A stretch of DNA of 64,000 nucleotides, taken from positions 372,001-436,000 of the forward strand of contig CAWGIM010000021.1 in the NCBI GenBank assembly GCA_963822615.1. The letters run 5' to 3'. Each line of letters starts with the position of its first letter. Position 1 is the stretch's first letter. The notes under the pieces were generated by a model. The model was not told the origin of the DNA. It ran no database searches and worked only from the letters and a program-made list of their open reading frames with translations. Below, in pieces: positions 44,110 to 52,193 of the stretch. The DNA is from Trebonia sp963822615. Its GTDB lineage: Bacteria; Actinomycetota; Actinomycetes; Streptosporangiales; Streptosporangiaceae. Both the position numbers and the translations under genes were made by a program.

Positions 44110-45234
44110 CTATCCGGACTCTTCCTCCCCGCGGCGGGCAGACGGCTCGGCGTCAGGGTCCTCCGGCGGCTTGACGGCGACCTTGACCCGCAGGCCGGGC
44201 TCGGCGGAGCTGTCGCCGGCCAGGGTGGCCAGCGTGCGGCGCAGTTCCAGCCAGACGTTGGCCAGGTTGCCGGCCGCGGGGTGGTCACCGCGGATGACGT
44301 TGCCGGCAACCGACGCGGCCGGCTCGCCCTCCTCCGCTGCCTGGGCGGTCAGCACCCGCAGCGCCTCGTTGCCCGCCTCCACGATCACCGGGTCGGTGAG
44401 CACGATGCGCAGCGTCTCGTCAGCCACCTCGATCGCCATCTGGCGGCGGCCGGCCTGCTCCGGCTGCTCGTCGCTGGTGCCCTCGAGCGGGGCGGTGCGC
44501 AGCTTCTCGCTCAGCTCGTCGACGTCCACCCCGAGCGAGGCCAGCGCCCACGAGGCGGCCGAGTCGCGGTCGGCCAGCGCCGCCAGCAGCAGGTGGTGCG
44601 AGCCGACCGGCATCGGCCCGGCCAGCGTGGCCGCCTGCTTGAGTGCGGCCTCGACGGCGGGGGTGCCGCGCCGCGGCGGGTCGACCCGCCGGGCCGGGAA
44701 CGGCGCCGCCGTGCCGCTGTGCCGGGTCAGCCGCTGGCGCAGCCAGCGGAGCACCGCGTTGGTGTCCTCGGCGCCCTCCTCTGACTCGGGGGCGGGGTCA
44801 GCCGCCGCCGGGGCGGCCTCGATCGTCGCCGCGCGGATCGCGGGCAGGCCGCCGTGCCTGGTCAGGATCTGCGCGGCGACGCCGTCGCCCTCGCGGATCA
44901 GGCCGAGCAGGATGTGCTCGGTGCCGATGTAGTTGTGCCCCAGCTTGAGTGCCTCGCGCAGGGACAGTTCCAGGGTCTTCTTGGCCCGCGGGGTGAACGG
45001 GATGTGCCCGCCGGGCGCCTTCTTGCCCCGGCCGACCAGCGACAGGACCTCCTCGCGGACGCCCTCGGAGCTCAGCCCGAAGCCGGCCAGCACCTGGCCG
45101 CCGACCGACTCCCGCTCGGCTACCAGCCCCAGCAGGATGTGCTCGGTGCCGATGTAGTTGTGATCAAGCCGCCGGGCTTCTTCCTGGGCGAGGACGATGC
45201 AGCGGCGCGCCATCTGAGTGAATCGCTCGAACAT
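44110..45234 (-). CDS. Clp N-terminal-domain protein, ClpC-like adaptor without ATPase
   Basis: A 374-aa protein. The first 145 residues carry the double Clp-N repeat (MFERFTQMARRCIVLAQEEA, LDHNYIGTEHILLGLV and KLGHNYIGTEHILLGLI). Another Clp-N-like repeat appears at about 200-260 (AALKQAATLAGPMPVGSHHLLLAAL). No Walker motif is present, so it is not a full ClpC unfoldase; it may bind substrates or partner with ClpC. AT-rich sequence upstream (45260-45300), shared with the divergent HTH gene, probably holds the promoter. Confidence 0.88.
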   Translation of the reverse strand: MFERFTQMARRCIVLAQEEARRLDHNYIGTEHILLGLVAERESVGGQVLAGFGLSSEGVREEVLSLVGRGKKAPGGHIPFTPRAKKTLELSLREALKLGHNYIGTEHILLGLIREGDGVAAQILTRHGGLPAIRAATIEAAPAAADPAPESEEGAEDTNAVLRWLRQRLTRHSGTAAPFPARRVDPPRRGTPAVEAALKQAATLAGPMPVGSHHLLLAALADRDSAASWALASLGVDVDELSEKLRTAPLEGTSDEQPEQAGRRQMAIEVADETLRIVLTDPVIVEAGNEALRVLTAQAAEEGEPAASVAGNVIRGDHPAAGNLANVWLELRRTLATLAGDSSAEPGLRVKVAVKPPEDPDAEPSARRGEEESG

Positions 45235-45359
45235 GCTCCAAGCCTGCCCCCTGGCAAAAACCCCGTCAATACCATGCTAATAATAGGGTTAGGCCTAGCG
45301 GATGAGTCGGCGACGGCCAGACTGGGTAGTAAACGCGGCAGGGCGGGGAGGGTGCGCAG

Positions 45360-45758
45360 GTGGACTGGGAAGACAAGCTTGACGACTGGGAGCTCGAGCT
45401 CGAGCTCGGGGCACAGCTGGAGGGCTCGGACTGGGTAACGCTGGAGAAGGCGGCGGCGGACACCGGGGTCTCCCGGGCGGCGCTGCGCACCTGGTACCGC
45501 AGCGGCCAGATCCCGTCCCGGCTGGTGGACGGCCCGCACGGGCCGCAGCGGCTGGTGCCGCTGGCGATGGTGGCGGAACGGGCCGAGGCGAGCCCGCGGG
45601 TGCGCAAGACCGCCGAGCGCCGGCTGGCCGACGAGGCCCAGCTCGAACTGCTGCGGCACCGCGTCGAACAGCTCGAGCTGCGCCTGGCCGAGCTGGAGAG
45701 CCGGGCGGGAAGTCAGCCCGGCCCGGCGGAGCCCGCACCCGTTCGGCTGATCCCCTAG
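45360..45758 (+). CDS. MerR-like helix-turn-helix protein with coiled coil
   Basis: A 132-aa protein. After an acidic N-terminus, residues 25-60 form a MerR/excisionase-like HTH (VTLEKAAADTGVSRAALRTWYRSGQIPSRL), and residues 75-115 form a coiled coil (QLELLRHRVEQLELRLAELE) that could dimerise it. GTG 45360 follows GGGGAGGG. Its TAG stop shares the palindrome CTAG with the stop of upp on the other strand. Targets are unknown; the divergent Clp-N gene is the nearest candidate. Confidence 0.75.
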   Translation: MDWEDKLDDWELELELGAQLEGSDWVTLEKAAADTGVSRAALRTWYRSGQIPSRLVDGPHGPQRLVPLAMVAERAEASPRVRKTAERRLADEAQLELLRHRVEQLELRLAELESRAGSQPGPAEPAPVRLIP

Positions 45759-46387
45759 ACCTCGCCGAAGAGACGGTCGCCGGCGTCGCCCAGGCCGGGC
45801 ACGATGTAGCCCTTGTCGTTGAGCCGTTCGTCGACCGCGCCGGTGACCACCCGCACCGAGTCGTCGGTGAACGCCTCGTCCAGCCGGGCCAGCCCCTCGG
45901 GGGCGGCCAGCAGGCAGATCGCGGTGACCGCGGCCGCGCCGCGGTCCCGCAGCATGGTGATGACAGTGACCAGGGTGCCGCCGGTGGCCAGCATCGGGTC
46001 GAGCACGAAGACCTCGCGGCCGGTCAGGTCGGCCGGCAGCCGGTTGGCGTAGGTCGAGGCGACCAGCGATTCCTCGTCCCGCACCATGCCGACGAAGCCG
46101 ACGCTGGCCATCGGCAGCAGCCGGGTCATGCCGTCGAGCATGCCGATGCCCGCCCGCAGCACCGGCACGATGAGCGGCCGCGGGTCCGACAGCCGGGCGC
46201 CGGCCGCCAGCCCGACCGGGGTGGTGACCTCGACCTGGTCGACCCGGATGTCCCTGGTGGCCTCGTAGGCGAGCAGTGTCACCAGCTCGTCCGCCAGCGT
46301 GCGGAAGGTCGCGGTGTCGGTACCGGCGTCGCGGAGCATGGTGAGCTTGTGGGCGACCAGCGGGTGGTCAGCGAGCAGCGTGCGCAT
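45755..46387 (-). CDS. upp: uracil phosphoribosyltransferase
   Basis: Salvages uracil to UMP with PRPP. The 210-aa protein matches the family: LTMLRDAGTDTATFR near the N-terminus, VPVLRAGIGMLDGM at about 75-88 and the PRPP-binding FVLDPMLATGGT at about 125-137, with the uracil-contacting GYIVPGLGDAGDR at the C-terminus. The start is preceded by GGGAAACC. It appears to be a single-gene unit. Confidence 0.96.
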   Translation of the reverse strand: MRTLLADHPLVAHKLTMLRDAGTDTATFRTLADELVTLLAYEATRDIRVDQVEVTTPVGLAAGARLSDPRPLIVPVLRAGIGMLDGMTRLLPMASVGFVGMVRDEESLVASTYANRLPADLTGREVFVLDPMLATGGTLVTVITMLRDRGAAAVTAICLLAAPEGLARLDEAFTDDSVRVVTGAVDERLNDKGYIVPGLGDAGDRLFGEV

Positions 46388-46425
46388 GGTTTCCCAGTGT
46401 GCCAGGTTTCCGGCCGGCCGGGCCG

Positions 46426-47775
46426 CTAGCCCCGCTCGTGCCGGCGCGGCCGCAGCGCCCGGGCCAGCAGCCCGGACAGTGCCGCCGCCTGGCCGATGCT
46501 GGTCAGCGCGACCGAGCCGACCGGCGAGCGCTCGTCAAGCAGTTGCAGGGCGCGCAGCCGGTGCCGCAGCACGTGGATCTCGCCGCGCACCGCGCTGCTG
46601 AGGCTGCCGCCCGACCGGGACGCCCAGCCCTCCACCGCGTGCAGCTCGGTCAGCCGGGTGGCCAGCTCCTCGTAGCCGACCGGGCCCTCGTGCAGCGTGA
46701 TGTACAGCAGCGCCGCCTCGCGCACGGCCACCGTGAAGTCGGGGTCGGCGCCGTCGTCGGGGCCGATGAGCGCGGCCGTGCCGATGTGCCAGCGCACCGC
46801 CGCGTCGTCCGCCATCAGGCGGCCGGTCCTGGTCAGCACCAGGGCGGCGCCGCTGCGCCGCACCGCGCCCATCTCGTGCTGGGCCAGGGCCCGCAGGGTG
46901 TGCAGCGGGTAGACCTCGAGTTCCTGGAAGCGCCTGGTGGGCGAGGGGGTGCCGCCGCCCGCTCCCCAGCCGAACCGCTCCGCTGCCTCGCCGACCAGGT
47001 TGGGCGCGATGTAGTGGCGCGCGGTCAGCCGCAGTCCGTCGCTGGCCCGGCTGAGCAGCCAGGACAGCGAGGGCAGCGGCTCCTTGGGCAGGTCCGGTGG
47101 CTCGAGCAGCCGGGGCATCACGGTGCGGGCCAGCCGGGACCGCTCGCCCGGGTGGCCGTGCGCCCATTCCTCGATCCGCTCGGCGCTGATCCGGCTGAGC
47201 CAGGTGTCCGCCCCCGGCGCGCTGCCGGACCGGGTCAGCCAGCGCTCGACCAGGCCCGCCCGCCGGGTCTTCCAGCCGCTGACGCCGACCTTCAGCTCGC
47301 CCGCGGCGACCGCCAGCTCGATCGCGGCGGCGCACGCGTCGTAGGCGGCCCGCTCGTCCGGGCCCATCACCGAGGACCAGGCGAGCAGGTCGGTGTCCGG
47401 CGGCACCGCGTGCGAGCGGGACAGCGCCCGGGAGTAGGCGCCGATGCCCTCGCCCCGCGAGCTGGCGTAGGCGCCGATGATCTGCGCGGTCTCCTCGCAG
47501 GCGCAGGCCTCCGCGTAGTGCTCCATCCCGGCCAGGGTGAACAGCCGGGCCAGCGCCCGGGTCACCGCGAGCTGGGCCTCGGCCGCCCGCGGGGTCCCTG
47601 CGGGCAGCGTGAACCACAGGAATTCCTGCAGTCGGAGCAGGGAGATGGCCCCCAGGCCTTCTCCCGCAGTCAGTGAGCGGAGCGCGTTCTTCGCATCGTC
47701 GGCGACTGCCGGATCCTCGAGGGCCAGGGTCTTGAGCGCCTCCGCGTCAGTCATCATGCGGTCAGTCTGCCCCAC
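46426..47775 (-). CDS. conserved protein of unknown function
   Basis: I do not recognise this 449-aa protein. It is soluble and mostly helical, with Trp-rich segments (LQEFLWFTLP, EWAHGHPGERSRL) and a C-terminal half that includes GAALVLTRTGRLM and LLYITLHEGPVGYEEL, which may be a winged helix. A cysteine cluster sits at ACACEE. GTG 47775 or ATG 47757 may be the start. It is 38 bases upstream of upp on the same strand but may be independent. Confidence 0.6.
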   Translation of the reverse strand: MGQTDRMMTDAEALKTLALEDPAVADDAKNALRSLTAGEGLGAISLLRLQEFLWFTLPAGTPRAAEAQLAVTRALARLFTLAGMEHYAEACACEETAQIIGAYASSRGEGIGAYSRALSRSHAVPPDTDLLAWSSVMGPDERAAYDACAAAIELAVAAGELKVGVSGWKTRRAGLVERWLTRSGSAPGADTWLSRISAERIEEWAHGHPGERSRLARTVMPRLLEPPDLPKEPLPSLSWLLSRASDGLRLTARHYIAPNLVGEAAERFGWGAGGGTPSPTRRFQELEVYPLHTLRALAQHEMGAVRRSGAALVLTRTGRLMADDAAVRWHIGTAALIGPDDGADPDFTVAVREAALLYITLHEGPVGYEELATRLTELHAVEGWASRSGGSLSSAVRGEIHVLRHRLRALQLLDERSPVGSVALTSIGQAAALSGLLARALRPRRHERG

Positions 47776-47886
47776 CGGGTCAAGTCACGGTAGATGCGTT
47801 GCGGATTTGGCTGGTGATGTTCGAGTGCTGTCGAACGGCGTACGGGCGCGGTCCCGCAGGCCCGGCCGCTACGGCATGATGGCGGG

Positions 47887-48708
47887 GTGAGCGGCATCTA
47901 CGACGAACCCGAGCTTTACCAGCTGACGTGTGCCTACCGTGACGTGCCGGCCGAGGTCAGCGCCATCGAGGCCTGGTGCGCCCGGTATCACCAGGGCCCG
48001 GTCGGCTCCGTGCTTGAGATGGCGGCCGGCCCGGCCGAGCACGCCCGTGAGCTGGCGCGCCGTGGCCTGCGGGCCACCGCCCTGGACCGGTCGGCGGCGA
48101 TGTGCGGGTACGCGGCCGCGCAGGCCAAAGCGGCCGGCGTCGAGCTGGCGGTGGTCGAGGCGGACATGCGCGAGTTCGCCATCGCGGGCCCGGACGGCGA
48201 CCCCGCCCGGTTCGACCTCGCCATCACCATGCTCAACTCGGCCTGTCACCTGTTCACCCTCGACGACCTGGTCCGCCACCTGCTGACGGTGCGCGCCCAG
48301 CTCGCCCCGGGCGGCCTCTACCTGGTGGAGCTGGCGCACCCGGCTGACTTTTTCGCCGCCGAGCCCCGGACCAGCAGCGAGTGGGTGGTGGAGGCGAACG
48401 GGGTGCGGGCCGAGGTCCGCTGGGGCGGCCGCAACGACCGCATCGACCCGCTCACCCAGGTCACCCGGGAGCACATGACGATCACCGCGACCGCCGCCGA
48501 CGGGACCATCCGCACGGTCAGCGACGTGGTGCCGAACCGCTTCTGGACGCTGACCGAGTTCTCCGCCGCCATCGCGCTGGCCAACGCGACCGGGCCTGGC
48601 CCCCACGGCCGGCTCGAGCTGGTCGCCAGCTACGGCGACTTTGACCAGGCCACGCCGCTGGAGGCGGCCACCGCCTGGCGGATGATCCTACTGCTGCGCC
48701 GAAGCTGA
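47887..48708 (+). CDS. class I SAM-dependent methyltransferase
   Basis: A 273-aa methyltransferase. VLEMAAGPAEHARELARRG (about 40-58) is the SAM motif, followed by ATALDRSAAMCGYAA and FDLAITMLNSACHLFTLDDLV. A C-terminal beta domain (TSSEWVVEANGVRAEV, DRIDPLTQVTREHMTI) resembles the extended Methyltransf_25 type. The substrate is unknown. GTG 47887 is the start. It is divergent from the unknown-function gene. Confidence 0.9.
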   Translation: MSGIYDEPELYQLTCAYRDVPAEVSAIEAWCARYHQGPVGSVLEMAAGPAEHARELARRGLRATALDRSAAMCGYAAAQAKAAGVELAVVEADMREFAIAGPDGDPARFDLAITMLNSACHLFTLDDLVRHLLTVRAQLAPGGLYLVELAHPADFFAAEPRTSSEWVVEANGVRAEVRWGGRNDRIDPLTQVTREHMTITATAADGTIRTVSDVVPNRFWTLTEFSAAIALANATGPGPHGRLELVASYGDFDQATPLEAATAWRMILLLRRS

Positions 48709-48747
48709 GCCCTGCCCGCTGACCCTGCCCGCTGACACCGGCCCGTC

Positions 48748-50391
48748 CTACTCGACCGGGATCTCCTTGTTGACGAGCGACAGGTCGATGCCCTGGCGGG
48801 CCCGGACCACCCGGGCCACCAGGTAGATCAGCAGCGCCAGGACGTACATGGCGCCCATGTAGATCAGCGAGTCGTTGTTGTTGACCCCGTACGCGTTGTT
48901 GGACAGCCACTCGTACAGGCAGTAGCCGATCAGCCCGATGGTGACCACCCCGGCGGCCGGCACCACCGGTACGCCGAGCAGCCGGAGCCGGGCGGCGGGG
49001 GAGGCGGCCCACAGGTCAGGCTTGCGCAGCGGCAGGATCACCACCGCGAACGCGGAGAACAGGTAGGTGACCGCGATGACCAGGGTGGCGTCGAGCGTGT
49101 AGGTGTGGAAGGTCGAGTTGTAGGCGTACAGGGCGCCGAGCCCGACCGCCGGCAGCAGCATCAGCGCCAGCGACCACACCGGCACCCGCCGCTTCTCCGA
49201 CACCTGGGCGGCGCCGTCGGGCAGGATGCGGTCGAACGCGGCCGCGAAGATCACCCGGGTGGAGGACAGGAACAGCGTGCCCACCCAGGCGAAGAACCAC
49301 AGGCTCATCAGCAGGATGAGGATGACCTGGAAGGCCTCGTTGTTGACCAGCCAGCCGGCCAGCATGGCCGGGTAGGGGAAGACCGGCAGCGCGTGCGAAG
49401 CGCAGGTACCGTAGGCGCAGTCGATCCACAGCGCGTTAACGTCCTGGTAGAAGTTGAACCCGAATGTCTTGGCGAACAGCAGCAGCAGGACCACCGACAG
49501 CGCCACCGTGGTCCACAGGCCGAGGAACATGCCGCTGAACACCCGCTTGAAGTCGGACGCGCCGCGGACCTCGCCGTACAGCGTGGTGCCCCAGTTGGGC
49601 CACAGCAGGTAGAACATGAGCATCGGGACGAGCAGCATCGACTGGCTGAACGAGCCGGCCACCCCGAACGGGGCCGGGGAGTAGCCGATCTTGGCCGAGC
49701 CCGCGTCGGCGACGGTGCCCGCGTACCCGTTCTTCAGCCCGAACAGCTTGCCCGTCTCGTTGTTGAAGGCGGAGATGAAGTCGCTGCGGTTGAACGCGAG
49801 CAGCAGGATGACGATGACCGCGAAGCCGAGCAGGCCGCCGTAGAAGCACCACTTCTGCACCCGCGCGTAGCCCGCCATGCCCAGCGAGACCAGCAGGCCG
49901 GCCAGCGCGATGGTGATCAGCGTGACCACGAAGATGCCGTTGGAGGTGCTGAACCAGGCCGCGCCGGACGGGTCGCCGAACGCCACCCACAGCGGCTGGA
50001 AGAACTCCTCGGCCAGCACCGAGCCGTAGATCGGCGCCCATAGCCAGAGGATGAACCACCAGCCGGTGGCGGCCATGACGAAGCCGATTCCGCTGCCGAG
50101 GATGCGGGACTGCCACACGTAGTCGCCGCCGGCCCGCGGAATGGTGACCACCAGGCCGCTGTAGGCGAGGACGAGGAAAGACACCCAGACACCGGAAATG
50201 AGCACCGCGGTGAGCAGCTGCCCGGCCGGGAATGCGTCCTGGTACGCGAATTCGACCAGGCCGAGGGTAACCACGTTAGTGGACAGGCAGGCGTAGATCA
50301 TTGAGTCGCGGACCGACCAGCCGCGCACCAGGCCGGTGGCTTTCCGCAGGAAAAGCGTTGGTCTCTCGTCGCCGACCGCACCCGAGGCCAT
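48748..50391 (-). CDS. APC-family amino acid/polyamine permease
   Basis: A 547-aa integral membrane protein with about 12 helices and an APC signature early in the chain (VTIPRAGGDYVWQSRILG). Long loops between later helices and a short cytosolic end fit the amino acid-polyamine-organocation family. The substrate is unknown. It is preceded by CCGGAGG a few bases from the ATG and lies 66 bases after the metallophosphoesterase stop, last in a minus-strand unit. The gap is AT-rich and may hold its own promoter. Confidence 0.88.
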   Translation of the reverse strand: MASGAVGDERPTLFLRKATGLVRGWSVRDSMIYACLSTNVVTLGLVEFAYQDAFPAGQLLTAVLISGVWVSFLVLAYSGLVVTIPRAGGDYVWQSRILGSGIGFVMAATGWWFILWLWAPIYGSVLAEEFFQPLWVAFGDPSGAAWFSTSNGIFVVTLITIALAGLLVSLGMAGYARVQKWCFYGGLLGFAVIVILLLAFNRSDFISAFNNETGKLFGLKNGYAGTVADAGSAKIGYSPAPFGVAGSFSQSMLLVPMLMFYLLWPNWGTTLYGEVRGASDFKRVFSGMFLGLWTTVALSVVLLLLFAKTFGFNFYQDVNALWIDCAYGTCASHALPVFPYPAMLAGWLVNNEAFQVILILLMSLWFFAWVGTLFLSSTRVIFAAAFDRILPDGAAQVSEKRRVPVWSLALMLLPAVGLGALYAYNSTFHTYTLDATLVIAVTYLFSAFAVVILPLRKPDLWAASPAARLRLLGVPVVPAAGVVTIGLIGYCLYEWLSNNAYGVNNNDSLIYMGAMYVLALLIYLVARVVRARQGIDLSLVNKEIPVE

Positions 50392-50457
50392 GAAACCCTC
50401 CGGAAATAATAGAAAAGGTTCAATATGTCACAGGAGGTAACAGTAAAACAATAACAG

Positions 50458-51393
50458 TTACCCGTTTACTAGGACATACTTAACTTTTCCGTTTTTAGCG
50501 TTCATATCAATCAGCGCGGCCTGCAGCACCCCGTCCCCGTACGAGCTGCCGGGGTTAACGGTGAGGGTCCGGCCCAGCCTGGCCACCCCGCGGCTCTCGT
50601 GAATGTGGCCGTGCACGGAAAGCGGCGGCTGGTAGCGCCGGATCGCGTCGCGGACGGCGGTCGAGCCGACCGGCTTCAGTACCGCCCCGCCGTGCGTGGG
50701 CCGCATGCTCGCGTCCAGCTCGGGCGCCTCGTCAAGCCCGGTGCCGTAGGGCGGCGCGTGGAAGTTGAATACCGCCCGGCTCATCTCCGGCACCAGCGCC
50801 GCCACCGCGTCGATCCGGCTGGCCAGCTCCTCCTCCGGCGCCTCGCGGTGGGTGTCCCACGGCGTGGGGTTGGTGTAGCCCGTCGAGACCATGGTGAACC
50901 CGCCGCCGAGGTCGATGAGCTTGCCCTCGGCGAACGTCACGCTGGGGGCCGCCTCCAGGATCGGGTCGATCTCGAAGATGTCGTCGTTGCCGCCGTTGAG
51001 GATGCACGGCACGGCGCCCCCGCGCAGCTTGCCGTCGGCCATGTCCAGCCAGCGCATCAGCGACCGGGTCATCTCCGCGTTGAACCGCTGGTCGATCGCG
51101 TCCTGCGTGCTGAGCTGGTCGAGCTCGTCCCGGGTGACCACCGCCGGGTAGCAGCCGCGGTCGCGCAGCTCCTGCTCGACCTGGCGCAGTTCCTCCCGGC
51201 TGTCCAGGCGGCGCCGCTCGCCGCGCACGGTGACCTCCCAGTACCCGGGGCCGGCCACGATCGGCACCATCACCTTGCCGGTCACGTCGCCGCCCAGGAC
51301 CACCAGGTCGGCCCGGTAGAACGCGGCCGCGTTGAGGAACTTCTTCCAGCAGATCTCCGAGCCGTGGATGTCGGTCGCGAAGAACATCTTCAT
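50458..51393 (-). CDS. metallophosphoesterase
   Basis: A 311-aa calcineurin-like phosphoesterase. Metal motifs are visible: FATDIHG (about 4-10), VVLGGDVTGK (32-41), LNGGNDDIFE, FNFHAPPYG and SVHGHIHESRG. The GND motif reads GGND and the final GHxH is present, so it should be active. A long insert between motifs II and III carries the DELDQLSTQDAIDQRF segment. Its ATG overlaps the stop of the nucleotidyltransferase-like gene (TGATG), suggesting a joint role. The substrate is unknown. Confidence 0.87.
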   Translation of the reverse strand: MKMFFATDIHGSEICWKKFLNAAAFYRADLVVLGGDVTGKVMVPIVAGPGYWEVTVRGERRRLDSREELRQVEQELRDRGCYPAVVTRDELDQLSTQDAIDQRFNAEMTRSLMRWLDMADGKLRGGAVPCILNGGNDDIFEIDPILEAAPSVTFAEGKLIDLGGGFTMVSTGYTNPTPWDTHREAPEEELASRIDAVAALVPEMSRAVFNFHAPPYGTGLDEAPELDASMRPTHGGAVLKPVGSTAVRDAIRRYQPPLSVHGHIHESRGVARLGRTLTVNPGSSYGDGVLQAALIDMNAKNGKVKYVLVNG

Positions 51394-52181
51394 CAGTGCG
51401 CCACTTCCTCGGGCAGCTCGTACCAGCGCACCCGGTCGCCGACTCCCGCCCGCAGCTTCCACTTCACTGACTTGGGGACGGCCGCGGCCACCGCCAGCAG
51501 CCGCGCCGCCTGCTCAACCGGGTCGCAGGCGGCCTCCGGCGGTACCAGCCCCGGACTGTCCGCGATCAGCCCGCCCAGCCGCTGCAGGTTGCCGGTGACG
51601 GTCCGCCACCACCCCCAGTCGCCCGCCAGCACCGCCCCGAACCGAAGGCTTGAGATGAACGGGTGCGCGGTCCCCTCATCGCCCACCGGCACCCCGGACA
51701 GCAGGTGGGTGATGTCCCGCGCGTCCTTGGCGTTCAGCTCGACGATCTGCAGCTTCGACAGCAGCAGGTCGGCCGGGTCGAGGGTGACCGAGTCGTTGCC
51801 GAGCGAGGGCCGCAGGTCCAGCGTGTGGCACATCACCAGGCGGTCCACCATCACGTCGACCGGCCGCCCGGACGGGGCGGTGAAGTAAAGCTGGCGGTCG
51901 CCGTTGAGCGAGTTGAACATCTTGTCGGGCACGCACCCGCTGCGCTCCAGGTAGGCGGCGGCGTCCCGCCGGTACTTGCCGCCGCAGGCCAGGTCCACGT
52001 CCTGGCCGGGCCGCAGCCGGGGCGGGAAGCCGGGGCACAGCAGCCGCACCCCGAGCCCGCCGAGCAGCCGCAGCCGCAGCCCCTGGGCGGCCGCCCCCTG
52101 TACCAGCGCGACCGCCTCCGGCAGCGGGTCGTCTTCCGGGCTCGCCATGATGCGGAAATACCCCGCTGTCGGTGTATTCAC
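51393..52181 (-). CDS. nucleotidyltransferase-like protein
   Basis: A 262-aa protein. RLRLLGGLGVRLL and DVDLACGGKYR (about 38-70) resemble the GG...DxD core of minimal nucleotidyltransferases of the AbiEii/MNT-like group, and FTAPSGRPVDVMVDRL may supply another acidic residue. This assignment is from motif shape only. GTG 52181 (12 bases after the GMC stop) or ATG 52148 may start it. Coupled translation with the metallophosphoesterase gene makes a two-protein nucleotide-modifying unit conceivable. Confidence 0.6.
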   Translation of the reverse strand: MNTPTAGYFRIMASPEDDPLPEAVALVQGAAAQGLRLRLLGGLGVRLLCPGFPPRLRPGQDVDLACGGKYRRDAAAYLERSGCVPDKMFNSLNGDRQLYFTAPSGRPVDVMVDRLVMCHTLDLRPSLGNDSVTLDPADLLLSKLQIVELNAKDARDITHLLSGVPVGDEGTAHPFISSLRFGAVLAGDWGWWRTVTGNLQRLGGLIADSPGLVPPEAACDPVEQAARLLAVAAAVPKSVKWKLRAGVGDRVRWYELPEEVAH

Positions 52182-52193
52182 CGCTATTCCGGA

